Shown piece by piece: positions 29,510-37,701 of a stretch of 64,000 bases of DNA. Below the pieces are notes generated by a model. It saw nothing but the letters and a program-made list of their open reading frames with translations, had not been told where the DNA came from and did not search any database. Position 1 is the first letter of the stretch; each line of letters starts with the position of its first letter. The stretch comes from Oceanobacillus salinisoli. Lineage in GTDB: Bacteria > Bacillota > Bacilli > Bacillales > Amphibacillaceae. The stretch lies in assembly GCF_009733865.1 (NCBI RefSeq), contig NZ_WOFB01000012.1:124001-188000 (forward strand). Direction: 5' to 3'. A program made the translations under genes and the position numbers.

Positions 29510-29725
29510 TCTACGCACCCGAATGAATTCAGGAACCAATCAAAATGGCACGTAGAAAGGTTCTACGTGCCCGAAAGAACTCAGAAAACAAGCAGAAGGT
29601 CACGTAGAAAGGTTCTAGGTGCCCGAAAGAATTTAGGAAACAAACAAAAGGTTACGTAGAAAGGTTCTAGGTGCCCGAATGAATTCAGGAAACAATCAAA
29701 AGGAAACGTAGAAAGGTTCTAGGTG
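29510..29725. repeat. 52-bp tandem repeat, about four copies, each with a hairpin
   Basis: The word CGTAGAAAGGTTCTA begins at 29551, 29603, 29655 and 29707, exactly 52 bases apart, and the intervening CCGAAnGAATTCAGGAAACA is also conserved. In the first unit GCACGTAGAA and TTCTACGTGC form a perfect 10-bp inverted repeat with loop AGG. The others carry one mismatch (TAGGTG). A partial unit precedes it from about 29510. Confidence 0.92.
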
Positions 29726-29867
29726 ACATGATGGAACAAGTTACCTTCACGATACTACTGAAAAAAGGCTGGGGGCATTACTAAAACACCATTTTTAAAG
29801 GCGATTGATTTCATGATACAGATACAGTTACGATTTCTCATGATGGTTGTTTATAGTGGAGGGTAGT

Positions 29868-29985
29868 CGATTCCTGCTGGAAAAGCATGTGTCTAGACTT
29901 GAGCAGGAGTGGTTTTCAGCAGAGGAGGGTGAAGCGGTACCAGCGGAAAACGAGTGCCCGGGGCGGAATCTGACAGTGTGCCTTA
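29868..29985. repeat. GC-rich Bacillaceae-type intergenic element, degenerate
   Basis: The segment contains GATTCCTGCTGGAAAAGC, AGCAGGAGTGG, CCAGCGGAAAACGAGTGCCC and GGGGCGGAATCTGAC in this order. I recall similar strings in spacers of many Bacillaceae, ending in a GCGGAAAGC motif. The arms CCTGCTGG/CCAGCGG can pair. Function is unknown. Confidence 0.4.
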
Positions 29986-30358
29986 TTTACGTCATACGCC
30001 ATTAGAAAACAGCCTCGGAAAAAAATCCGAACGAATTAGTATTCTAGCTAAAGAATTTTGAATCATCGTTCGGAATTTTCTTTAACGAGAACAATTTTGT
30101 TCCAGTCTCTTTTTCTGTGGCTTTTATGGCAGCGCTACGGATACTCACCAGCTGCACAAAGGTGCGTATAGTGTATATCCGCGGTAGATAAGATACCAAT
30201 TATCATCCTAAGTTATGCTGCAATTTATGATGTGATTAACTTACTGTAAGCCCCCTACCTACTGATTGGAGAATCCACTTCATATGTACGCCGAGGGCTA
30301 AAAGGCGCACTAAAGTTATAAAGGAGCTAAAATCATGTCCAACGACTATGAGCCCTCT

Positions 30359-31273
30359 CTATGCCCCTCGCTTTTTCGCCTTATGCTCCCTGACAGGACG
30401 TTTATAGTGAGAAGCCATGTAGATGATAAGCGCAGCCCAAATAAATAGAAAAGCAATCAAATGTGCATTTGTAAACACTTCGTTATACAGAAATACTCCA
30501 ATCACCAGCATAAGGGTCGGTGCAATGTACTGCAGGAAACCGACCATTGCCAGTGGAATATGCTTTGTACCACTTCCGAATAAAAGCAATGGTACGGCTG
30601 TAACAGCACCAGCCCCAATTAATAAGACATTCGTCATCGAGAACATTTCACCAAACGCAAACGTATTTTCAGGTAAGAGAATAAAATAGATAAGTGCAAT
30701 TGGTGTGACCATCATTGTCTCGATTGTCAATCCAAACATCGAACTAATGTTAACCGTCTTTTTCAGTAACCCGTAAAATCCAAATGTAAAAGCTAATAAT
30801 AAAGAGACCCAAGGGAATACGCCAAAGCTAAAGGTTAAGTAAATTACACCGATTCCAGCAAGAAGAAAGGCGATATTTTGACTTCTGGTGGATTTTTCTT
30901 TTAATACGATAATGCCAAATAAAATACTTATCAGCGGATTAATGTAATAGCCAAGGCTTGCCTGGATGACATGATCACTATTCACTGCCCAAATAAAAAT
31001 AAGCCAATTAAGGCTGATTAAAAAAGAGGCCAGTGCAATACTGAGACATTTTTTCGGGTGTCGCAGGATATCTTTACACTCGTCTACAAAAGACCGCCAC
31101 TTTTGTACAACTAAAATAATAACAAGCATGAATACGAAAGACCAAACAATCCGGTGAGCAAGTATTTCGCCAGAAGGGACATGATTAATGATCTTCCAAT
31201 AAATGGGTAGGAAACCCCATAACAGATAGGCCCCTACTGTATATATTATGGCCAGTTTTTCCTGATGCTCCAT
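30359..31273 (-). CDS. rarD: RarD/EamA family membrane transporter
   Basis: The 304-residue protein has ten predicted helices in two EamA repeats. The N-terminal GAYLLWGFLPIYWKIINHVPSGEILAHRIVWS is the hallmark of the RarD branch. Substrates are not established; relatives export metabolites or amino acids. GGAGGAGG stands 6 bases before the ATG. It is a single gene with no clear partner. Confidence 0.87.
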   Translation of the reverse strand: MEHQEKLAIIYTVGAYLLWGFLPIYWKIINHVPSGEILAHRIVWSFVFMLVIILVVQKWRSFVDECKDILRHPKKCLSIALASFLISLNWLIFIWAVNSDHVIQASLGYYINPLISILFGIIVLKEKSTRSQNIAFLLAGIGVIYLTFSFGVFPWVSLLLAFTFGFYGLLKKTVNISSMFGLTIETMMVTPIALIYFILLPENTFAFGEMFSMTNVLLIGAGAVTAVPLLLFGSGTKHIPLAMVGFLQYIAPTLMLVIGVFLYNEVFTNAHLIAFLFIWAALIIYMASHYKRPVREHKAKKRGA

Positions 31274-31509
31274 TCAGCACCTCCTCCAATCTTAGTCTAA
31301 CGTAAAAGCAAATGAAATTAATCCTATTTTAGAGCCAGCCGGGAAATTAAGCAATATCTAATATTAGCGGAAAACGCTTCCAATTATGTGGAGGTAACGC
31401 ATATAATGGGGTTAAGGCGTTATATTTTCACACGTTAGGAAAGTATAAAATTTTAGCAGGAAGGGACGTAGTAAAAATTTTAATGTACTAATTATAAGAA
31501 AAACTAGCA

Positions 31510-31533
31510 CATTCGCTAAAGGACGAGCGAATG
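31510..31533 (-). terminator. Hairpin upstream of methionine gamma-lyase
   Basis: CATTCGCT pairs with AGCGAATG around an 8-base loop; on the minus strand TAGTTTTTC follows. No minus-strand gene is apparent, so on the plus strand it would be a leader hairpin about 25 bases before the ribosome-binding site. Confidence 0.4.
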
Positions 31534-31565
31534 CGAGTTTATCTAAAAGTGGGAGGATGAAAAGC

Positions 31566-32750
31566 ATGAAAAAGAAATATAAGCATTTTGAGACTGCAGT
31601 CATTCATGATGGATACGATGATAAAACCATGTTGGGAAGTTTAACACCGCCAATTTTCCAAACGTCAACCTATACATTCGATTCAGCTGAGCAGGGGGAG
31701 CGGCGTTTTTCAGGAGAAGAAGAGGGGTATATGTATTCCAGGCTAGGAAATCCAACGGTATCGGTTTTGGAAGAGAAAATGGCCGCTCTGGAAAATGGTG
31801 AACGCGGGTTAGCCTTCAGCTCAGGGATGGCTGCTGTTTCAGCTGTTCTCATTGCCTTGACGAAAGCAAACGACCATATATTGTGTTCCTCAGGTTTATA
31901 TGGCTGTACATTCGGTCTGCTTGCGATGATGGAGGAGAAATATCATATTTCCCTTGATTTTTCTGACATGAATACTGAGGAGGATGTTCGATCAAGGATT
32001 AAGCCGGAAACCGCAGTAATTTATGTGGAGACACCGATTAATCCTACGATGCAGTTAATTGATTTGCAAATGGTTGCCAAAATTGCCAAGGAGTATGATA
32101 TTCCCGTTGTTGTTGATAACACATTCTCTTCCCCATATCTTCAGCAGCCCCTTGAATTAGGCTGTGATGTCGTCATTCATAGTGCTACAAAATATATTGG
32201 TGGCCATGGTGATGTCATTGGCGGTCTGGCTATTGGGAGGAAGGAATTTATGAATGAAGTTGCCGCAACAACACAAAAGGATGTAGGTGGGGTGATGTCT
32301 CCATTTGATGCCTGGCTTTTAATCAGAGGCTTAAAAACACTTCCCGTTCGAATGGATAGGCATTGCGAAAATGCGGAGAAACTGCTCGAACAGCTAAAAG
32401 CTCACCCAAAGGTAGGGGAAGTCTATTACCCTCATGATGCGTCTAATCTACACTATTCGATTGGTAAAAAACAGATGAAAAAAGGCGGGGGAATGATTTC
32501 TTTTGAGATAAATGGAACGAAACGTGACGCACAGCAGTTTTTAAACCATCTCTATTTTATTAAAATTGGCGTTAGCCTTGGAGATGCACAAACATTGATT
32601 GAACATCCTGCAACGATGACTCATGCTGTTGTTCCTGATGAATCCCGCAAGAAGATGGGGATTACGGATCAGCTAATTCGTTTATCTGTCGGTTTGGAAG
32701 CATGGGAAGACATATGGGAAGATTTGGAGCAGGCATTGGACCAGTTATAG
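31566..32750 (+). CDS. Methionine gamma-lyase-type PLP enzyme
   Basis: The 394 residues belong to the Cys/Met metabolism PLP family. Blocks are HDGYDDKTMLGSLTPPIFQTSTY, SRLGNPTVSVLEEKMAALE, SSGMAAVSAVL, VVDNTFSSPYLQQP, the PLP lysine in VIHSATKYIGGHGDVIGG and a GVSLGDAQTLIEHPATMTHA segment. The lyase branch (SSGLYGCTFGL) fits methionine gamma-lyase, which yields methanethiol, 2-oxobutyrate and ammonia; cystathionine gamma-lyase or gamma-synthase are alternatives. ATG 31566 has GGGAGG 9 bases upstream; the ATG at 31557 is too close. Confidence 0.82.
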   Translation: MKKKYKHFETAVIHDGYDDKTMLGSLTPPIFQTSTYTFDSAEQGERRFSGEEEGYMYSRLGNPTVSVLEEKMAALENGERGLAFSSGMAAVSAVLIALTKANDHILCSSGLYGCTFGLLAMMEEKYHISLDFSDMNTEEDVRSRIKPETAVIYVETPINPTMQLIDLQMVAKIAKEYDIPVVVDNTFSSPYLQQPLELGCDVVIHSATKYIGGHGDVIGGLAIGRKEFMNEVAATTQKDVGGVMSPFDAWLLIRGLKTLPVRMDRHCENAEKLLEQLKAHPKVGEVYYPHDASNLHYSIGKKQMKKGGGMISFEINGTKRDAQQFLNHLYFIKIGVSLGDAQTLIEHPATMTHAVVPDESRKKMGITDQLIRLSVGLEAWEDIWEDLEQALDQL

Positions 32751-32804
32751 GCAATAGGTGAGGGACTACACAGAATTGCCCGAATTGCCCGCCCCTCCAA
32801 CAAG

Positions 32805-33359
32805 TTATGGACGCATTTCCCAAGGCTCCAATGTTCCGATAACGGTTTCCTTTTGATCGGACTTTATCGCAGTAATCGTTCCTTGGGAAATTTCATCATG
32901 GCTAAGCCAGCGTGAGTGGCCATTTTCAATCACAAATCCTAAATATATCCGTCTGTACCGGCATGTATCTGGAACAGGCGCTTTTTCTTTTTTTAGGTAC
33001 GTGGCACTGCCCTGTATATGGAACAGGTACCATGGAATACTAAAACCTCTAGATTCAATCAAGTGGATGATGGTAGGTAATGCATTTGGGGCCGTGGAAT
33101 GTATCCAACTGACGACGATTTCCGGGTAGCCATACGTATGGAAAGCAGATGTTAACTTTTTGGTTAGCTGCTGATCATCGTGATAATCGACTAATATGGG
33201 ATGGAGATTTTCAGGATATAAGGCATTTTCCTTCACGCTTTCAAATTTTTTTCTTTGCCGTGAAACGATTAGGACTTCATACTGATTATTTGCTAACCAA
33301 AGACTTACATTCTTTAACATTCCAGTACCGCCAATAACCAATGCACATTTCTTTTTCAT
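32805..33359 (-). CDS. Short-chain dehydrogenase-like protein
   Basis: This 184-residue protein has a Rossmann start KKCALVIGGTGMLKNVSLWL with the GxxGxL-type nucleotide loop. VSRQRKKFESV follows, a typical NADP-preferring basic patch. It is short for an SDR (usually 240-260), and no YxxxK catalytic pair is obvious, so a non-catalytic or atypical NAD(P)-binding role is possible. ATG 33359 lies about 9 bases behind GAGGAGG; the ATG at 33377 overlaps it. Confidence 0.7.
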   Translation of the reverse strand: MKKKCALVIGGTGMLKNVSLWLANNQYEVLIVSRQRKKFESVKENALYPENLHPILVDYHDDQQLTKKLTSAFHTYGYPEIVVSWIHSTAPNALPTIIHLIESRGFSIPWYLFHIQGSATYLKKEKAPVPDTCRYRRIYLGFVIENGHSRWLSHDEISQGTITAIKSDQKETVIGTLEPWEMRP

Positions 33360-33490
33360 CAATGTTCTCCTCCTCATTCCTAATTATATAATAACTAATT
33401 GATTTTTCACGATAAATTAATACTTATGCTATGCTAGAGGTAGTATAATATTGGTATATTATTCCTTATAGATATGAAGGGAGTTCAACA

Positions 33491-34933
33491 ATGGGAATAC
33501 TGACATTCTTATTAGGATTCATTATTGTATTTAATATTTTATTGGGTATTTCTATTGTTTTTCTTGAAAGGAAAAACGCCACCGCTACTTGGGCGTGGTT
33601 AATGGTTCTTTTATTTATTCCGGTATTAGGCTTCGTTCTTTACTTGATCTTTGGAAGAACGCTAAATAAAAAGCGTATTTTTACATGGGATAATAAAAGC
33701 CGGTCAGAGGTAAAGAAAGTGGTTCAGCAGCAGCTTCAGGCTATAAAGGAAAAACGTTTAGATTTTTTTAATAAGGAAATGGAGGACTATGCAAGTATCG
33801 CTTATTTACACCTTCGAAATGATGAAGCGGTATTTACTCAGGATAATGACGTCCAAATTTTTACAGATGGCCTGGAAAAATTCGATGCACTGCTGAATGA
33901 TATGGAACATGCAAAAAATCATATCCATTTGCAATACTATATTTTAAGAAACGATGAACTGGGCAAGCGAATTTCTGAGACATTAATAAAAAAAGCAAAA
34001 GAAGGGGTAGAAGTTCGGGTTCTATACGATGATATGGGATCCCGATCGATAAACAGTAAATTTTTAAAAAGACTGCGTAGAGAAGGTATACAAATTGAAG
34101 CATTTTTTCCTTCGCGGTTTCTTCATATTAATTTGGAGATTAACTACCGCAACCACCGCAAATTAGCAATTATTGATGGGGAAATCGGCTATATTGGCGG
34201 ATTTAATATTGGTGATGAGTATCTAGGAAAGAAGAAAAGATTCGGTTATTGGCGCGACACGCATTTGCGAGTCCGGGGCCATGCCGTCCAAAGTATGCAA
34301 ACGAGGTTTGTATTGGACTGGAACCATGCTTCCAGAAGAGATATTCTATATGAGGAACGGTATTATAATCCTTTGCCGAGTGGAAATGTTGGGATGCAAA
34401 TTGTATCCAGTGGCCCAGATTCACAATGGGAGCAAATCAAAAACGGATATATTAAAATGATCCTGTCAGCTAAAGAATTTATTTGTATTCAAACACCGTA
34501 TTTTATTCCGGATGAAAGCCTTCTTGATGCTTTGCGTATTGCATCTTTTTCTGGTGTTCAGGTGAGGCTGATGATTCCGAACAAACCGGATCACCCCTTT
34601 GTCTACTGGGCAACCCTTTCCTATTGTGGGGATTTATTGGATGCGGGGGCAGAAGTTTATATTTATCAAAACGGATTTCTGCATGCGAAGACGATTGTCG
34701 TAGATGGAAAGATAGCTTCAGTAGGGACCGCCAATATTGATGTGCGCAGTTTCCGGCTGAACTTTGAAGTAAATGCCTTTTTGTATGATATGGGGATTTC
34801 AAAAAAACTCGTTGCAGCGTTTAATGACGATATTAAGCTCTCCACACAAATGACGAAAAAATTATATGATAGACGTACCATTGGAATTCGTTTTAAAGAA
34901 TCGATATCACGATTAATTTCGCCAGTGCTATAA
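33491..34933 (+). CDS. cls: Cardiolipin synthase
   Basis: This membrane enzyme of 480 residues condenses two phosphatidylglycerols to cardiolipin. Two N-terminal helices (about 3-60) precede two phospholipase D domains. The HKD motifs are HRKLAIIDGEIGYIGGFN (about 220) and HAKTIVVDGKIASVGTANID (about 398). The length and order are those of bacterial ClsA. GAAGGGAG lies before the ATG, and a TATAAT-like -10 (AGTATAATAT) about 40 bases upstream indicates its own promoter. ykhA follows 20 bases later. Confidence 0.93.
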   Translation: MGILTFLLGFIIVFNILLGISIVFLERKNATATWAWLMVLLFIPVLGFVLYLIFGRTLNKKRIFTWDNKSRSEVKKVVQQQLQAIKEKRLDFFNKEMEDYASIAYLHLRNDEAVFTQDNDVQIFTDGLEKFDALLNDMEHAKNHIHLQYYILRNDELGKRISETLIKKAKEGVEVRVLYDDMGSRSINSKFLKRLRREGIQIEAFFPSRFLHINLEINYRNHRKLAIIDGEIGYIGGFNIGDEYLGKKKRFGYWRDTHLRVRGHAVQSMQTRFVLDWNHASRRDILYEERYYNPLPSGNVGMQIVSSGPDSQWEQIKNGYIKMILSAKEFICIQTPYFIPDESLLDALRIASFSGVQVRLMIPNKPDHPFVYWATLSYCGDLLDAGAEVYIYQNGFLHAKTIVVDGKIASVGTANIDVRSFRLNFEVNAFLYDMGISKKLVAAFNDDIKLSTQMTKKLYDRRTIGIRFKESISRLISPVL

Positions 34934-34953
34934 CATAGGAGGATTTATGCAAT

Positions 34954-35454
34954 ATGAAAGCAAAAGCTTGTTCTGAATCAAAAGCAGTAAAAACAACACT
35001 CATTTTCCCACCTGATACAAATAATCATGGTACCCTTTTTGGTGGTAAGCTGTTGGCTCATATTGATGATGTTGCATCGATTGCGGCCATCAAACATGCG
35101 AGACAGCCTGTTGTTACAGCATCTACAGATTCCGTTGATTTTCTGTCCCCAGTTACAGTAGGACAAACCATTAACATTGAAGCATTTGTAACATGGACAC
35201 ATCGTACATCCATGGAAGTTTTTGTCAGAGTTGTAACCGAGAATTTATTGACCGGAGAGGAGAAAGTATGCAATACAGCTTTCTTAACGTTTGTGTCTAT
35301 TGATGAAAGTGGCAGACCTGTACCAGTACCACCGGTTTATCCAGAAACAGAACATGAAAAAAGACTTCATGAAAGCGGACCAAAACGGGCACAGCAACGA
35401 AAAGAAAGAAGACAGCGTTCCAAAGAATTTGCAGAGGAATTTGGAATGGAGTGA
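34954..35454 (+). CDS. ykhA: Acyl-CoA thioesterase (YkhA-type hotdog)
   Basis: The 166-residue hotdog-fold enzyme hydrolyses acyl-CoA. The family core is TTLIFPPDTNNHGTLFGGKLLAHIDDVASIAA, with the catalytic Asn/Asp region, and the VDFLSPVTVGQ and THRTSMEVFVRV strands. It ends with a lysine/arginine/glutamate-rich tail (about 138-166), as in Bacillus YkhA. AGGAGG 9 bases upstream supports the ATG. It probably shares the cls transcript. Confidence 0.9.
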   Translation: MKAKACSESKAVKTTLIFPPDTNNHGTLFGGKLLAHIDDVASIAAIKHARQPVVTASTDSVDFLSPVTVGQTINIEAFVTWTHRTSMEVFVRVVTENLLTGEEKVCNTAFLTFVSIDESGRPVPVPPVYPETEHEKRLHESGPKRAQQRKERRQRSKEFAEEFGME

Positions 35455-35537
35455 AAAAAGTAAGTGAAGAAATTTGCTGGATTTTGTAGAAGTGGAAGGG
35501 CATTTATCGGTATACTTAAAGGGGAAGGAGTATATGG

Positions 35538-35675
35538 ATGATGTTCAAAAACCTAAAGGATACATTCAATCGGTTAGCAGATAAAAAAGGGTATAAAGCG
35601 GTTATGTCGATTTTAAAAATAGTGTTTGCTGTTTTAATGGCAATTATTGCTCTCATAATAGCCGCTTTTATTTAA
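35538..35675 (+). CDS. 45-residue single-pass membrane protein
   Basis: ATG 35538 follows AAGGAG by 7 bases. The frame encodes a basic N-terminal half (MMFKNLKDTFNRLADKKG) and a C-terminal membrane helix (VFAVLMAIIALIIAAFI) ending at the stop. Such short tail-anchored proteins are common in Bacillaceae but I do not recognise this one. It lies between ykhA and the HxlR regulator, in the direction of ykhA. Confidence 0.6.
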   Translation: MMFKNLKDTFNRLADKKGYKAVMSILKIVFAVLMAIIALIIAAFI

Positions 35676-35700
35676 TGATTTCGAATTATTTTTACAATGA

Positions 35701-35736
35701 AGAACAAGAAAGAGGACTGCGGGAGTTCACAGTCCT
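35701..35736 (-). terminator. Terminator of the HxlR gene
   Basis: AGGACTG pairs with CAGTCCT around a 10-base loop, followed on the minus strand by CTTTCTTGTTC. It begins immediately at the stop codon. Confidence 0.7.
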
Positions 35737-36069
35737 TTATGATTCATGTGATTTTTCTACTTCTTCATGTGTAACATGGTCAGTGGCCCAGTTTTGAATT
35801 TCTTTTATGACGGGTTCTAACGCTTTGCCTTTTTCTGATAAAGAATACTCAATCCGTACAGGAAATTCTGAATAAATATTCCGTTCAACAATACCTTCTT
35901 TTTCTAGCATTTTTAAACGATCAGAGAGTAATCTCCCACTAATTGGCAAATCTGCTTCCATCTCAGAAAAGCGCTTCGTTCCTTCCAATAAGTCAAATAA
36001 AATGAGTCCAACCCAGCGTGTGCTTAGAAGTCCCATTGCTTTTTCAAATCGTGGACATAAATTCTCCAT
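35737..36069 (-). CDS. HxlR/MarR-type redox-sensing repressor (YodB/CatR-like)
   Basis: The 110-residue winged-helix regulator matches the HxlR family (MGLLSTRWVGLILFDLL, LPISGRLLSDRLKMLEKEGIVER). A cysteine at residue 5 in MENLCPRFEK is at the place of the conserved redox-active Cys of YodB and CatR, which sense quinones and diamide. That suggests control of electrophile-detoxifying genes, but no such gene is adjacent. ATG 36069 has GAGGTG about 6 bases upstream; a GTG at 36078 overlaps that site. Confidence 0.85.
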   Translation of the reverse strand: MENLCPRFEKAMGLLSTRWVGLILFDLLEGTKRFSEMEADLPISGRLLSDRLKMLEKEGIVERNIYSEFPVRIEYSLSEKGKALEPVIKEIQNWATDHVTHEEVEKSHES

Positions 36070-36364
36070 TCTGATCACCTCACTCTACTAGGTTCATCTA
36101 TACTAAATTCATGCTAATTACAAAAAGTAACTTAATATTATATTATCAAATTCTTTTCTTTGAGTAAATAGTAATAGAAATTTGCCCTAGATAGGACTCT
36201 CTTATAACAGCGCGTTATCGATGCTGAAATCCAAAGTAAAAGGTGAATCTTACCGGGGTTACCAGTATTTTCCGGTACTTCAAGTTGTGTGAGTATGTTT
36301 GGTAATTTATATATATTTGTGGAATAATAACGGTATACGAAATAAATGGTTGGAGGTAAATAGG

Positions 36365-37591
36365 ATGGTAGATGAGAAAACCCTTGAAAAATATGCAGAA
36401 TTAGCCTTAAAAACGGGGGTTAGTTTGCAACCGAATCAGGCTTTAATGATTAATGCGCCGATAGAGGGTGCTGATTTCACAAGAATTGTTGCAAGAAAAG
36501 CATATGAATTAGGTGCAAAAGACGTACATATCAACTGGTCAGATGATGAATTGACATTGTTGAAATATGAGAATGCACCAGATGAAGTGATTGGTTCGTT
36601 CCCGGATTGGAGAGTCAAGCTTTATGACATGTATGCAGAGGATGGAGCAGCTGTGTTGAGCATTCGTTCTACTAACCCGGATTTACTGCAGGATATTGAT
36701 CCTAAACGGGTAGCGATGGCAAACAAAGCATCAGCGGAAGCAATGAAGAACTTCCGCAAATATACGATGAACGACAAAATCCCTTGGTCGATTATTTCCA
36801 TTCCTTCTGGGGACTGGGCACAGAAAATCTTTCCGGATCAATCAAAGGAAGAGGCGGTGCAAAGTCTTTGGGAGGCCATTCTGAAAATTGTCCGTGTGGA
36901 TAAGGATGATCCTGTTGCTGCTTGGGATGAGCATAATGCCACATTAAAATCCAAGCGTGAAGAATTAAACGAGAAGAATTATAAGAAATTAATTTTTAAA
37001 GCGCCGGGTACCGATTTGGAATTGGAGCTTCCTGAGGGTCATGTTTGGAAAGGTGGTTCTGCAGTAGCGGAATCGGGAGTTGTATTTAATCCGAATATGC
37101 CAACAGAAGAAGTATTCTCCATGCCGCATAAATATGGTGTCAATGGAACGGTTTCCAGTACGAAGCCACTGAACTATGGGGGAAGTGTCATAGATAACTT
37201 CAGCCTAACGTTTAAAGATGGGAAAGTGGTTGATTTCAAAGCGGAAAAGGGAGAAGAAGTGTTAAAACATCTGCTTGATTCTGACGAAGGTGCACGTAGA
37301 TTGGGAGAAGTTGCCCTTGTTCCGCATGAATCACCGGTTTCACAATCTGGTCTCATTTTTTACAACACGTTATTTGACGAAAATGCTTCATGCCATATCG
37401 CTCTCGGGAAAGCGTATCCAACTAACGTGAAGGATGGTTCAGCAATGTCAGATGAGGAACTGGACCAGCATGGTGTCAATGATAGCCTTATCCACGTTGA
37501 CTTCATGATTGGCTCAGAAAAACTGGATATCGACGGCATTAAACAGGACGGCACAACCGAACCAGTCTTCCGCAACGGAACCTGGACCTAA
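36365..37591 (+). CDS. M29 family aminopeptidase
   Basis: The 408-residue metallopeptidase of the AmpS/AmpT (M29) family removes N-terminal amino acids from peptides. The metal ligands are in the usual places: Glu in LPEGHVWKGGSAVAESGVVFNPNMPTEEVF-type region, Glu in ARRLGEVALVPHESP and His/Asp in SLIHVDFMIGS. GGAGG lies about 10 bases before ATG 36365, and the longer in-frame extension has none. It may complete use of the peptides imported by Opp. Confidence 0.9.
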   Translation: MVDEKTLEKYAELALKTGVSLQPNQALMINAPIEGADFTRIVARKAYELGAKDVHINWSDDELTLLKYENAPDEVIGSFPDWRVKLYDMYAEDGAAVLSIRSTNPDLLQDIDPKRVAMANKASAEAMKNFRKYTMNDKIPWSIISIPSGDWAQKIFPDQSKEEAVQSLWEAILKIVRVDKDDPVAAWDEHNATLKSKREELNEKNYKKLIFKAPGTDLELELPEGHVWKGGSAVAESGVVFNPNMPTEEVFSMPHKYGVNGTVSSTKPLNYGGSVIDNFSLTFKDGKVVDFKAEKGEEVLKHLLDSDEGARRLGEVALVPHESPVSQSGLIFYNTLFDENASCHIALGKAYPTNVKDGSAMSDEELDQHGVNDSLIHVDFMIGSEKLDIDGIKQDGTTEPVFRNGTWT

Positions 37592-37660
37592 GAGGTGCCT
37601 GTCACTTCCCGGTTTTTGTCGAATTTTGGCTGTGAAACAATGGCCCTATCCAATCTCTTA

Positions 37661-37695
37661 AAAACAAAAAATCCGCTCCATCCCAAGGAGCGGAT
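37661..37695 (-). terminator. Terminator of recQ
   Basis: ATCCGCTCC pairs with GGAGCGGAT around a 7-base loop and is followed on the minus strand by TTTTTTGTTTTT. It ends 6 bases from the recQ stop. Confidence 0.88.
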
Positions 37696-37701
37696 AAAAC
37701 C

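Larger units (their letters stand above)
29300..30358. other. Long spacer with tandem and dispersed repeats
   Basis: About 1 kb holds no supported gene. It contains a 52-bp tandem repeat (about 29510-29725), a GC-rich element (29868-29985), a 9-bp perfect inverted repeat TCCGAACGA/TCGTTCGGA (30026-30074) and a dispersed motif at 30164-30200. Confidence 0.6.

Noticed and set aside
29510-29725. CRISPR array
   Set aside because: The sequence between the hairpins is itself conserved from unit to unit, so it is a simple tandem repeat.
31412-31603. 63-residue minus-strand hydrophobic ORF
   Set aside because: It overlaps the start of the PLP lyase gene and has no site; the hydrophobic content comes from AT-rich leader DNA.
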